DNA from: Paraburkholderia fungorum
GTDB taxonomy: Bacteria; Pseudomonadota; Gammaproteobacteria; Burkholderiales; Burkholderiaceae
DNA length: 64,000 nt
Assembly: GCF_902833645.1 (NCBI RefSeq)
Contig: NZ_CADFGE010000002.1
Location: 499,158 to 563,157 of the forward strand
Reading direction: 5' to 3'
Of the stretch, positions 1 to 8,790 are shown one piece after another. Each line of letters opens with the position of its first letter. Position 1 is the first letter of the stretch. A program made the position numbers and the translations under genes. The notes below the pieces were generated by a model. It ran no database searches, was not told the origin of the DNA, and saw nothing but the letters and a program-made list of their open reading frames with translations.

Positions 1-1137
1 GGCGTCGACATCGCGCCGGGAACGCTCGTGCGCACGCTCCCGGTCGCACAACGGCAAATGGTGGAAATTGCCAAGGCACTGTCGCTGGACGCCGAAGTGC
101 TGATCATGGACGAGCCGACATCGTCGCTCACGGAAACGGAAACCAGCCAGCTCTTCAGGATCATTCACGAGCTGAAACGCGCCGGTGTCGGAATCATTTA
201 TATCTCGCACCGGCTCGATGAAATGACCGAGATCGTCGACCGCGTCACCGTCATGCGCGACGGACGCTATGTGTCGACAGACGTGTTTCGCGAGACCACC
301 ATCGACAAGGTCGTCGCCCGCATGGTCGGTCGCTCGCTCGAAGACAAGTTTCCGCCGCGCACGTCCGTGCCGACCGGGGAGGTCTTGCTGTCGGTCGACC
401 AACTGGCACGCGCGAATGTCTTCGGACCCGTCAGCTTCGAATTGCGGCGCGGCGAAATTCTCGGTTTCGCCGGCTTGATGGGGGCGGGCCGTACCGAAGT
501 GGCGCGCGCGATCTTCGGTGCCGACCTGCCCGACAGCGGCACGGTCAAACTAGGTAACGAGACCCTCGCGATCCGCTCGCCGATCGACGCGATCCGGCGC
601 GGCATTGCATACCTGTCGGAAGACCGCAAAGCCAACGGCCTGTCGCTCAACATGCCCGTCGCCAGCAACATCACGCTGGCAAACATGGCTGCGGTGTCGA
701 ACCGGCTGGGCTTTATCCGCTTCGCAACCGAGGCCGCCGTTGCGAAGCGCTACGTGGACGCCCTCGCCATACGCACTCCGAGCGTCAGGCAGATCGCGCG
801 CAACCTGTCGGGCGGCAACCAGCAGAAGGTCGTCATCAGCAAATGGCTGTTTCGCGACTCGCGCGTGCTGTTCTTCGACGAGCCCACCCGCGGCATCGAC
901 GTCGGCGCCAAATTCGCAATCTACGAACTGCTCGACAAGCTCGCGGCGCAAGGGATCGGCGTGGTCATGATCAGTTCGGAACTGCCCGAGATTCTCGGCA
1001 TGACGGATCGCGTGGCCGTTTTCCACGAGGGCGAGCTCGTGACGATCCTCGAGACCCGCCAGACGACACAGGAAGAAATCATGCATTACGCCTCCGGACG
1101 CAGCGGCGCTTCGGACACCTCGGGAGCTTCGCAATGA
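1..1137 (+). CDS. Sugar ABC importer ATP-binding protein, RbsA/XylG type (5' truncated by window)
   Basis: The reading frame is open from base 1, so the true start lies upstream and the first P-loop is missing. What remains is the end of the first nucleotide-binding domain (Walker B LIMDEPTSSL, then an H-loop in ISHRLDEM) and the complete second one (GLMGAGRTE as a degenerate Walker A, signature LSGGNQQKVV, Walker B FFDEPTRGID). This tandem-domain layout is characteristic of carbohydrate uptake transporter family 2 ATPases (RbsA, XylG, MglA). It energises uptake at the inner membrane. Its stop overlaps the permease start as ATGA, so the two are translationally coupled. The substrate cannot be read from this subunit; the dehydrogenases downstream suggest a sugar acid. 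Confidence 0.93.
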   Translation, partial: GVDIAPGTLVRTLPVAQRQMVEIAKALSLDAEVLIMDEPTSSLTETETSQLFRIIHELKRAGVGIIYISHRLDEMTEIVDRVTVMRDGRYVSTDVFRETTIDKVVARMVGRSLEDKFPPRTSVPTGEVLLSVDQLARANVFGPVSFELRRGEILGFAGLMGAGRTEVARAIFGADLPDSGTVKLGNETLAIRSPIDAIRRGIAYLSEDRKANGLSLNMPVASNITLANMAAVSNRLGFIRFATEAAVAKRYVDALAIRTPSVRQIARNLSGGNQQKVVISKWLFRDSRVLFFDEPTRGIDVGAKFAIYELLDKLAAQGIGVVMISSELPEILGMTDRVAVFHEGELVTILETRQTTQEEIMHYASGRSGASDTSGASQ

Positions 1138-2150
1138 GCACGCTTACACGTCCCAGCCCTTCGCTCGCCAGCGAACGGCGCAAGGATCTGATCCAGAAGT
1201 TTGCCGCCTTCGCCAGTCTGATTGTGATGATCCTGGTGTTCTCCTCCACCAGCGAAGCCTTCCATACCGTCGACAACGCGATGACCGTCGCGTTGCAGGT
1301 GACCTCGATTGCCTATCTTGGCGTCGCCGCGACCTGCGTGATCATCACCGGCGGCATCGACCTCTCGGTCGGTTCCGTGCTCGCGCTTGCCGGCGTGGTG
1401 GCGGCCCTCGCGGTGAAGGCCGGCATGCCGGTCACCGTAGGGATGCTGCTTGGCATCGTGGTCGGCGCCCTGTGCGGCGCGGTGAACGGTCTGTGCGTGA
1501 CGCGCATGCGCCTGCCGCCGTTTATCGCCACCCTCGGCATGATGCTCGTGGCGCGTGGCCTCGCACTGCAAATCACCGGCGCACGCCCGGTGTCGGGGCT
1601 GGGTGAAGCCTTCGGCGTGCTTGGCAACGGCACGCTGTTCAGGATCGAGACGATTGGGGCGGACGGCTTTCCGGACGTGAAGTTTCCAGGCATCCCCTAC
1701 CCCGTGCTGCTGATGATCGTGATCGCCATCGCCGTGTCGATCATGCTGAGCCGCACCACGCTCGGCCGGCATATTTATGCGGTGGGCTCGAACGCCGAAG
1801 CGGCCCGGCTGTCCGGCGTCAATGTGGCGCGCGTGACGATGTTCACCTATGTGCTCTCCGGTGCGCTTGCCGGCGTGACTGGCTGCGTGCTGATGTCACG
1901 GCTGCTCACCGCGCAGCCGAACGAAGGCGTGATGTACGAACTCGACGCGATCGCCAGCGCGGTGATCGGCGGCACCTCGCTGATGGGCGGCGTCGGCACG
2001 ATTTCCGGCACCGCGATCGGCGCTTTCGTGATCGGCATTCTGCGCAACGGCTTGAACATGAATGGAGTATCCAGCTTCATTCAGCAAATCATCATCGGCC
2101 TGGTGATTCTGGGCACTGTCTGGATCGACCAGCTCCGCAATCGCCGGTGA
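1134..2150 (+). CDS. Sugar ABC importer permease, RbsC family
   Basis: 338 residues, very hydrophobic, with the family hallmark ITGGIDLSVGS near residues 75-85 and a glycine-rich ADAIASAVIGGTSLMGG-type segment (here LDAIASAVIGGTSLMGGVG) in the second half. This is the membrane subunit of a ribose/xylose-type importer. I chose the ATG at 1134, which overlaps the ATPase stop by 4 bases; an open frame continues upstream inside the ATPase gene but is antiparallel noise of the GC-rich code. It forms an operon with the ATPase before it and the binding protein 81 bases after it. Confidence 0.94.
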   Translation: MSTLTRPSPSLASERRKDLIQKFAAFASLIVMILVFSSTSEAFHTVDNAMTVALQVTSIAYLGVAATCVIITGGIDLSVGSVLALAGVVAALAVKAGMPVTVGMLLGIVVGALCGAVNGLCVTRMRLPPFIATLGMMLVARGLALQITGARPVSGLGEAFGVLGNGTLFRIETIGADGFPDVKFPGIPYPVLLMIVIAIAVSIMLSRTTLGRHIYAVGSNAEAARLSGVNVARVTMFTYVLSGALAGVTGCVLMSRLLTAQPNEGVMYELDAIASAVIGGTSLMGGVGTISGTAIGAFVIGILRNGLNMNGVSSFIQQIIIGLVILGTVWIDQLRNRR

Positions 2151-2231
2151 AATCCATCGGCGCTTCAGACCGGCTGGTCCGCAGCGCCGAGAAGTCCATG
2201 TACGACAACAAATCCTCACAGGAGTAGAGAC

Positions 2232-3176
2232 ATGCGCACATTTCAACTAAGCCTGCTGGCCGCCACGCTGATGCTGGCGACCGGCCTTGCCCGCGCCGCC
2301 GGCGGCGAGATCGCGGTTATCGTGAAGACGTCGAGTTCGAACTACTGGCAGAACGTGCAGAAGGGCGCGAATGCCGCGATGGGTCAGCTCAAGGGCTACA
2401 CGATGACCTTCCAGGGCCCGGCGGCGGAAACCGCCATTGCCGACGAAGTCAACATGGTCGAGAACGCAGTGAATCGCAAAGTGGCCGGCATCGTGCTAGC
2501 TCCGTCCGACCCCGACGCACTCGTGCCGGCCGTCAAGAAGGCGTGGGAAGCCCATATTCCGGTCGTCATCATCGACTCGGCGCTCTCCGATTCCGGCAAG
2601 CAGTATTACCAGTCGTTCCTTTCGACCGACAACAAGAAGGCCGGCGAACTCTGCGCGAAGGCGTTGATCGATCGTGTCGGCCAGACCGGCAAGGTCGCGA
2701 TCATGTCCTACGTGGCCGGCGCGGGCTCGGAAATCGGCCGGGTCGGCGGGTTCCGCGATTATCTGAAGGCGCATTCGCAACTGCAGGTGGTGGGACCTTT
2801 CTATTCGAATTCGCAGATGGCGACGGCGCTCAATCAGACTACCGACACATTGACCGCCAACCCCGATCTGAAAGGCATCTTCGGCGCGAATGAGCCCACC
2901 GCGGTCGGCATGGGCCGCGCGCTCGAGCAGTCTGGCAAAGCCGGCAAAGTGGTCGCGATCGGCTTCGACGGCAATCAGGACCTGCAGGGGTTCGTCAAGG
3001 ACGGCACGCTTGCCGCCACCGCCGTGCAGGGTTCATACCAGATGGGCGAGCTGGGCGTGAAAACGGTGGTCAATCTGATCGAGAAGAAGCCCGTGTCGAA
3101 GAACCTCGACACCGGCGTCGTGATGGTGACCAAAGACAACATCGACAAACCCGAAGCGAAGAACGTGCTGTATTGA
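2232..3176 (+). CDS. Periplasmic sugar-binding protein of the ABC importer, RbsB family
   Basis: 314 residues. Residues 1-22 form a Sec signal peptide ending LARAA. The mature part begins IAVIVKTSSSNYWQNVQKGA, the usual opening of peripla_BP_4 (ribose/galactose-type) binding proteins, and has the hinge-region GANEPTAVGMGRALEQSGK and VAIGFDGNQDL motifs. A strong ribosome-binding site (CAGGAG, 2219-2224) precedes the ATG. It should deliver the substrate to the permease encoded just upstream. The ligand is not predictable from sequence; the context suggests a hexonate or related polyol acid. Confidence 0.93.
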   Translation: MRTFQLSLLAATLMLATGLARAAGGEIAVIVKTSSSNYWQNVQKGANAAMGQLKGYTMTFQGPAAETAIADEVNMVENAVNRKVAGIVLAPSDPDALVPAVKKAWEAHIPVVIIDSALSDSGKQYYQSFLSTDNKKAGELCAKALIDRVGQTGKVAIMSYVAGAGSEIGRVGGFRDYLKAHSQLQVVGPFYSNSQMATALNQTTDTLTANPDLKGIFGANEPTAVGMGRALEQSGKAGKVVAIGFDGNQDLQGFVKDGTLAATAVQGSYQMGELGVKTVVNLIEKKPVSKNLDTGVVMVTKDNIDKPEAKNVLY

Positions 3177-3286
3177 TCGTCCAGGCGGAACCGGGCGGCT
3201 CGATCGAATGCGCGCCCGGCTGCCGCGGCAAGATGTACCCGAACTAACGCTGCGCCGCTCGAACCGGCGACGAAATAAGGATTGCT

Positions 3287-4297
3287 ATGCTAACCGTGAT
3301 ATGCGAGACGCCAGGAACGCTGAGCGCACAGGAAAGACCCAAACCCGAAACGGGAGAAAACGACGTGCTGTTGCGCGTCAAGCGTGTTGGCGTATGCGGG
3401 ACGGACTTGCATATTTTCACGGGAAACCAGCCTTATCTGGCCTATCCGCGCGTGATGGGCCACGAGTTGTCCGGCATCGTCGAACAGGCGCCGCCGCACA
3501 GCGGACTGGCAGCCGGCGACCAGGTCTTCGTGATGCCGTATCTGTCGTGCGGTCAATGCATTGCGTGCCGTCGCGGCAAAACCAATTGCTGCGTGAATAT
3601 CCAGGTGTTGGGCGTGCATCGAGACGGCGCGTTCACCGAGTACCTGAGCGTACCCGCGCAGTTCGTCCACAAGGCCGAAGGCATCACGCTCGATCAGGCG
3701 GCCATGGTCGAGTTCCTTGCAATTGGCGCGCATGCGGTCAGGCGCGGCGACGTGAAGGAGGGTGAACGCGTGCTCGTCGTCGGTGCGGGGCCGATCGGCA
3801 TGGCGGTCCTGACCTTCTGCAGACTGCGCGGCGCGACGGTGACCGCCCTCGACACGCGTGCGGACCGGCTCGATTTCTGCGTGCAACATCTGGGTGCCGC
3901 GGCAGCCGTGCAGATCGGCGACGGCGATCACGCGCGATTGTCGGCACTGACGGAGGGCGACTTCTTCGACGTGGTGTTCGACGCGACCGGCAACCCCAAG
4001 GCAATGGAGCGCGGCTTCCAGTTCATCGCTCATGGCGGCCGGTATGTACTCGTTTCCATCGTGGCCGACACGATCAGTTTTTCCGACCCGGAATTCCATA
4101 AGCGCGAAGCCACCCTGCTCGGCAGCCGCAATGCGACGCTCGAGGACTTCGAAACGGTCATTGAGGCGATGCGCGCCGGCCATATCCCGGACCGTGCGCT
4201 GAACACGCACAGACTCGCGCTAGCCGATGTCCCAGCTCGCTTTGCATCACTGCTCGATCCTGCCGGCGGTGTCGTGAAGGCTATCGTGGAATGTTAG
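3287..4297 (+). CDS. Zinc-dependent dehydrogenase, LgoD-like (L-galactonate 5-dehydrogenase type)
   Basis: 336-residue medium-chain dehydrogenase. It has the catalytic zinc residues in GVCGTDLHIF and GHELSG, a structural-zinc loop CGQCIACRRGKTNCC (four Cys) and the nucleotide-binding VLVVGAGPIGMAV. The segments around GNQPYLAYPRVMGHE and NIQVLGVHRDGAFTEYLSVP resemble, as I remember it, E. coli LgoD, which oxidises L-galactonate to D-tagaturonate. An AAGGA site precedes the ATG. It overlaps the next gene, a UxaB-like reductase that would use tagaturonate, which supports a hexonate role. L-idonate or sorbitol dehydrogenase activity remains possible. Confidence 0.85.
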   Translation: MLTVICETPGTLSAQERPKPETGENDVLLRVKRVGVCGTDLHIFTGNQPYLAYPRVMGHELSGIVEQAPPHSGLAAGDQVFVMPYLSCGQCIACRRGKTNCCVNIQVLGVHRDGAFTEYLSVPAQFVHKAEGITLDQAAMVEFLAIGAHAVRRGDVKEGERVLVVGAGPIGMAVLTFCRLRGATVTALDTRADRLDFCVQHLGAAAAVQIGDGDHARLSALTEGDFFDVVFDATGNPKAMERGFQFIAHGGRYVLVSIVADTISFSDPEFHKREATLLGSRNATLEDFETVIEAMRAGHIPDRALNTHRLALADVPARFASLLDPAGGVVKAIVEC

Positions 4298-5490
4298 CGA
4301 TGCGCCCTTCGCATGAGGAAGACCAGGCACCGGACGCACCGCTCACGCAACCCATTCTGCAATTTGGCACGAGCCGTTTCCTGCAGGCGCATGTCGATCT
4401 GTTCGTCTCGGAGGCGCTCGAGTCCGGCCAACCAGGCGCGGCGCCAGGCGGCATTACCGTGGTTCAGACCACAGAAAACGCCGACAGCGCCGCGCGCATC
4501 GCCGCGCTCGCGAACGGCAGCGGCTATCCGGTCCACGTACGCGGACTGCACGCGGGTCGACTGATTGACGCGACGCTGACCGGGCGCGCGATACGCCAGG
4601 CCGTGCACGTCCGCAAGGATTGGGCTCTGCTGCGCGAGGCGATCTCCGGTCCTGTGCAGATCATTGTTTCGAACACGGGAGACCAGGGCTATCGGCTCGA
4701 CGAACGCGACAACGCTCGCGCTTTCGCCGAGCCGAGCAGCGTACCGCACAGCTTCCCCGCCAGACTGCTGTCCCTCTTGCACACGCGTTGGCAAAACCGG
4801 CCCGACGCACCGCTATCGCTGTTTCCTTGCGAGCTGATCGAGAAAAACGGTGAAGTGTTAAGAGGCATTGCCGTGGAATTGGCGTTGCAATGGCACATGC
4901 CCGACGACTTTATCCGCTATCTGACGGAGCATTGCGTATGGGCCAATTCGCTGGTCGACCGGATCGTGTCGGAGCCGATCCGGCCCGTGGGCGCGATAGC
5001 CGAACCATATGCATTGTGGGCGATAGAAAAGCAGCCGCGACTGCAGATGCCCTGCGTCCATCCTTCGATCGTCCTCACTGACAATCTTCACCATTTCGAG
5101 CGACGCAAGCTGTTCCTGCTGAATCTCGGGCATACGTTTCTCGCCGAGCGCTGGTTACGCGACGCTCGGGCGGCTGAGGAGACAGTCTGCGGTGCGATGA
5201 ACGACCCTGCCCTGCGCGCGGAACTGGAGAAGGTCTGGCAACAGGAGGTCTTGCCGGTATTCGATCTCCTCGGTGAAGGGGATGACGCGCTGGCCTACGT
5301 CGCACAGGTCCGCGAACGCTTGCTCAATCCCTTTCTGGCGCACCGCCTTGCCGATATTGCACAGAACCATGCGCAGAAGAAGCAGCGCCGGATTGCCCCC
5401 TTGCTGGCGTTGGCGGCCTCACTGACGCGAGCCAATGGCACGATAATCGATCAACCACTTCTTACGGAAATGATGGCTGGCGACATCTGA
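4291..5490 (+). CDS. Mannitol dehydrogenase family reductase, UxaB-like (tagaturonate/fructuronate reductase type)
   Basis: 399 residues. It opens with the nucleotide-binding stretch ILQFGTSRFLQAHVDLF and contains the polyol-specific long-chain dehydrogenase active-site block KLFLLNLGHTFLAER (Lys, Asn, His) near residues 272-286. Family members reduce D-tagaturonate or D-fructuronate, or oxidise mannitol. The start ATG at 4291 overlaps the upstream dehydrogenase by 7 bases; an in-frame ATG at 4300 is an alternative. With the LgoD-like neighbour the logical route is hexonate to tagaturonate to altronate. The dehydratase and KDG steps are not in this window. Confidence 0.82.
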   Translation: MLAMRPSHEEDQAPDAPLTQPILQFGTSRFLQAHVDLFVSEALESGQPGAAPGGITVVQTTENADSAARIAALANGSGYPVHVRGLHAGRLIDATLTGRAIRQAVHVRKDWALLREAISGPVQIIVSNTGDQGYRLDERDNARAFAEPSSVPHSFPARLLSLLHTRWQNRPDAPLSLFPCELIEKNGEVLRGIAVELALQWHMPDDFIRYLTEHCVWANSLVDRIVSEPIRPVGAIAEPYALWAIEKQPRLQMPCVHPSIVLTDNLHHFERRKLFLLNLGHTFLAERWLRDARAAEETVCGAMNDPALRAELEKVWQQEVLPVFDLLGEGDDALAYVAQVRERLLNPFLAHRLADIAQNHAQKKQRRIAPLLALAASLTRANGTIIDQPLLTEMMAGDI

Positions 5491-5589
5491 CCCGATGGCA
5501 CTGTCACGTTGCAGCGACGGCCGGGCAACATCGGGTGATGAAGAAAGCGAACTCGCTTTGCCAAGGTCGTCGTTTTTCGGCGACGATCA

Positions 5590-6483
5590 TCAGTTATCCG
5601 ATGCATCTCCGACGCTTTGCATCATCACATCGAAGAGCACACGTTTTGCCGCGCTATCGAGTCGCGTATACGCAAGACCGATACCGGTACGGTGACCAGG
5701 AAGATCAAGCGGACGCGCCACGACCTTGGGCGGCAGAGCCAGCGCCGCAGCAGCCGGAATAACGCCAATGCCGAGTCCCGCCGCCACCAGCGCCAGCATG
5801 GTCGGGAATTCGCCCAACTCCTGAGCGATGTCGAGCACCGCGCCCTGCTGTGTCAGCGCGACCAGCATCTCGTCGTAAAAGCCGGGCGCGTATCGCCGCG
5901 AGAGCACGAAAGCGGGCGAACCGCTTAGATCGGTCGGATGAATCAAGGGCTTCGCGGCTAGCGCATGATCTTCAGGCACCGCCACCACGAACGATTCCTC
6001 GAGCACAATGCGCGTTTCGAGTCCTGCGCCGCTCACGGGCATGCGTATCAGACCGAAGTCGAGCTTGTTGCCGTGCAAGGCGGCGATCTGCTCCGGCGTC
6101 GTCATGTCCTTCAACTCCAGCGTAATGAGCGGATAGCGTGCGTGCATGCTGCGGATCAGATCAGGCAGCAGTTTCGGCAGGACCGACGACACGAACGCAA
6201 TGCGCAGCACGCCAATCTCCCCACGCGCGGAAAGCCTCGCGGTCTGCTCCGCGCGCATCGCCTGATGAAGCGTGGCGCGCGCTTCGGGCAGAAAGAGCCG
6301 CCCGGTGTCGCTCAACGCAACGTTATGCCGGTCGCGCTCGAAGAGCCGCACCTCCAGTTCCTCTTCCAGTGCCTTGATCTGCATGCTCAGCGCGGGCTGC
6401 ACGATACATAGACGCTGCGCCGCGCGGCCGAAATGCAGCTCTTCAGCCAGTGCCACGAACGCGCGCAGGTGCTTCAATTCCAT
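5590..6483 (-). CDS. LysR-family transcriptional regulator
   Basis: 297 residues from MELKHLRAFVALAEELHFGRAAQRL, a standard LysR winged helix, with the substrate-binding domain from about residue 90. The start at 6483 is preferred over upstream in-frame Met codons because GGAGAGA lies 7-8 bases before it. It is divergent from the beta-propeller/AroE-like/MFS genes and a perfect 9-bp inverted repeat sits just upstream of its start, so it probably controls that set and itself. Inducer unknown. Confidence 0.92.
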   Translation of the reverse strand: MELKHLRAFVALAEELHFGRAAQRLCIVQPALSMQIKALEEELEVRLFERDRHNVALSDTGRLFLPEARATLHQAMRAEQTARLSARGEIGVLRIAFVSSVLPKLLPDLIRSMHARYPLITLELKDMTTPEQIAALHGNKLDFGLIRMPVSGAGLETRIVLEESFVVAVPEDHALAAKPLIHPTDLSGSPAFVLSRRYAPGFYDEMLVALTQQGAVLDIAQELGEFPTMLALVAAGLGIGVIPAAAALALPPKVVARPLDLPGHRTGIGLAYTRLDSAAKRVLFDVMMQSVGDASDN

Positions 6484-6506
6484 GGTGTCTCTCCGCAAGC
6501 GGTCGC

Positions 6507-6531
6507 TTGTTATCACGAATCATGATAACAA
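6507..6531. promoter_or_regulatory. Candidate LysR operator between divergent genes
   Basis: TTGTTATCA (6507-6515) and TGATAACAA (6523-6531) form a perfect 9-bp inverted repeat with a 7-bp spacer. It contains the T-N11-A type core expected of LysR-family sites and lies 24 bases upstream of the LysR start codon, which fits autoregulation. Inferred from sequence symmetry and position only. Confidence 0.6.
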
Positions 6532-6682
6532 CGTCACGAAAGACTATTGGCGCGTTTGCTGCACTTGCGTTGAACTTGTGGGCATTCAAGGTTACGGGCT
6601 GCCTCACTGGGCACGCAGTGCAGTCCGGTAAACGCCGGCCAGCACGGCAATACGCCACAAACAAAAGATCGGAGACATCGAC

Positions 6683-7873
6683 ATGCACTCATTCATCGCG
6701 AGCCGGACGCGCGGCGCGCAAACGCTCGCCGGTTTGACAATCGCATTCGCGGCATGCGCCGCACATGCCGCGGACTGGATCGTCTCGGGCAATGACGGCA
6801 AGTATCAGCGTGTCGAAGGGCGCGATACCTACCCGGCCAATGCTCAACCCGACACGCTCACGCTTCTCGACGCCAGCCGCTTTCCCCCGCAGGTCAAGCT
6901 TCAGGTAGAGGTGGAGAACGGTATTCAGGGACCGCCGCAGGCGGTCGCGGTCACACCAGACGCCACCGTGGCGCTGGTCGGCGCGCCTACCCGCTATGAC
7001 CACGCCGCCAATAAACTGCTGATGGATTCCTTTGTCCAGGTCGTCGATCTGCACGCGTCGCCGCCCGCTGTCAGCCGGCTCGAGATCGGCAGCCATCCGC
7101 AGGGCATCGCCATCGACCGCAGCGGAAAACTTGCGCTCGTCGCGTGCGTCGACGGTAGCGTGGTGGTGCTCGGCATAGACGGAAACCGCGTGACGCTGAC
7201 GGATACGCTGAAGATCGGCCAGAAGCGTCTGGCCGGCGTGAGCTTCACACACGACGCGAGGCATGCGCTGGTTGCACTGCGCGACGAGCAAGGCGTCGCC
7301 GTGCTGAATGTTGCGGACGGCCATGTCACCGACAGCGGCGTACGTCTGTCGAGTGGCGTGGCGCCCTACACCGTCGACGTATCGAGCGACGGTAAATGGG
7401 CCGTCGTGAGCGACGTCGGTCTCGCCGGCCTGCCCGGCTACGCGGGCACGCTCGCCGGCGACGCCGACGCGATCACGCTCATCGACGTGTCGCACGAACC
7501 GTTCCGCGCGGTGCAGCACTTCGCGGTGCCGTCGCTGCCCGAGGGCGTGGCGATCTCGCCCGACGGCAAGTGGATCGGCGTACAGGCCATGGACGGCTCG
7601 AACCTGACGCCGGACAACCCCGGACGCCATGCGCGCGGCAAGGTGCTTCTGTTCGCGATCCGCAACGGCCAGGCCGTAAAGATGTCCGAGGCGCCGGGTG
7701 GCGAAGCTGCGCAGGGCATCGTGTTTACCGCCGACAGCAAGCATCTGATCGTGCAGTTCAACGTCGAGAAGCAGCTCGCCATGTTTGCGGTGAACGGCGG
7801 CCATCTGCAGGACACCGGGCAGCGCATTGCGCTGACGGGCGGCCCTTCGTCGCTTCGTACGACCCCGCGCTGA
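6683..7873 (+). CDS. Secreted beta-propeller protein (YVTN/lactonase-like repeats)
   Basis: 396 residues. The N-terminus carries a signal peptide (TLAGLTIAFAACAAHAAD, cleavage near residue 30). The remainder is built of repeated blade-like units such as PQAVAVTPDATVALVGAPT, PQGIAIDRSGKLALVACVDG, APYTVDVSSDGKWAVVSDVG and PEGVAISPDGKWIGVQAMDG, typical of YVTN or 6-phosphogluconolactonase-like propellers. It is probably periplasmic. It is the first gene of a set with an AroE-like dehydrogenase and an MFS transporter, so a role as a periplasmic lactonase or binding protein for the imported compound is possible but unproven. Confidence 0.8.
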   Translation: MHSFIASRTRGAQTLAGLTIAFAACAAHAADWIVSGNDGKYQRVEGRDTYPANAQPDTLTLLDASRFPPQVKLQVEVENGIQGPPQAVAVTPDATVALVGAPTRYDHAANKLLMDSFVQVVDLHASPPAVSRLEIGSHPQGIAIDRSGKLALVACVDGSVVVLGIDGNRVTLTDTLKIGQKRLAGVSFTHDARHALVALRDEQGVAVLNVADGHVTDSGVRLSSGVAPYTVDVSSDGKWAVVSDVGLAGLPGYAGTLAGDADAITLIDVSHEPFRAVQHFAVPSLPEGVAISPDGKWIGVQAMDGSNLTPDNPGRHARGKVLLFAIRNGQAVKMSEAPGGEAAQGIVFTADSKHLIVQFNVEKQLAMFAVNGGHLQDTGQRIALTGGPSSLRTTPR

Positions 7874-7907
7874 CCATCGTCAACTGAACACAACAGGGAA
7901 ATAGCCC

Positions 7908-8732
7908 ATGCGCTTCATGCCTCACTCGATTCCGACGCTATGCGGCTCGCTCGCCGGCCAGCCATTCACGTTCAACGTCAAGGTGCACAACGCGGCTTAT
8001 CAGGCGCTCGGCGTCGACTATACATTTGTGAGCTTCGGTATAGAGGATGTCGCCGGTGCGATCAACGCGATGCGCACGCTCGGCATTCGCGGCCTGAATG
8101 TGACGATGCCGCACAAACAGGCCGTCATTCCCTACCTCGACGCGCTCGACGAAACGGCGCGCGAAATCGGCGCCGTGAATACGATCGACAACCGCGACGG
8201 CCACTTGACCGGCTACAACACCGACTGCAGAGGCGCGGTGCGCGCGCTCGAAGAAGTAACCTTGCTACCGGGCCGCCGCATCGCGCTGCTCGGCGCGGGC
8301 GGCGCGGCGCGTGCGATCGCCTGGGGCGTACGGCGCGCCGGTGCGGAGATCACGGTATTCAACCGCACCGCCTCGCGCGGAGAAGAACTCGCCCACCACT
8401 TCGGCCTTGCTTTCGGCGGCGATCTGAACGATTTCGATGCGGCCGGGTTCGACGGCGTGGTCAATGCAACGGCCGCCGGCTTCCGCGCGCCCGACGTCAA
8501 TCCGCTGAAGCCCGAACAACTTGCGGCGCATCTGTTCATCATGGATGCGGCGTTTATCCCCGTGCGCACCAAGCTGATTCGCGACGCCGCTGAGCTTGGA
8601 TGCCGCGTCGTCGATGGCACGCGGATGCTGCTGCATCAATTCTGCGGTCAGATCGAGCTTTACACGGGCAAGCCCGCGCCGCTCGATACGATGAGCACGG
8701 CCTTGCTCGACGAGATTGCACGCGTCGGCTAG
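7908..8732 (+). CDS. Shikimate dehydrogenase-like protein (AroE family) with altered substrate site
   Basis: 274 residues with the AroE fold: catalytic Lys in NVTMPHK, catalytic Asp in GYNTDCRG, NADP site GAGGAARA and NRTASR. The usual GxPxxHSxSP shikimate-binding loop is replaced here by GQPFTFNVKVHN, so both conserved serines are absent, and the region of the E. coli Tyr215 ligand reads AFIP. The protein therefore probably acts on another substrate, as known for AroE-like paralogues. It lies between a propeller protein and an MFS transporter under a LysR gene, not in a biosynthetic setting, which favours catabolism of a quinate-like or other cyclic compound. Confidence 0.85.
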   Translation: MRFMPHSIPTLCGSLAGQPFTFNVKVHNAAYQALGVDYTFVSFGIEDVAGAINAMRTLGIRGLNVTMPHKQAVIPYLDALDETAREIGAVNTIDNRDGHLTGYNTDCRGAVRALEEVTLLPGRRIALLGAGGAARAIAWGVRRAGAEITVFNRTASRGEELAHHFGLAFGGDLNDFDAAGFDGVVNATAAGFRAPDVNPLKPEQLAAHLFIMDAAFIPVRTKLIRDAAELGCRVVDGTRMLLHQFCGQIELYTGKPAPLDTMSTALLDEIARVG

Positions 8733-8790
8733 AGGAGCATTCGGGTCATGAGTGACCGGAATGGCATTCCCGATTGGAGGAGACGACAAG

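Noticed and set aside
3208..3765. 185-codon ORF overlapping the zinc dehydrogenase start
   Set aside because: Different frame of the same DNA; the dehydrogenase frame carries zinc and NAD motifs, this one is Arg-rich without motifs.
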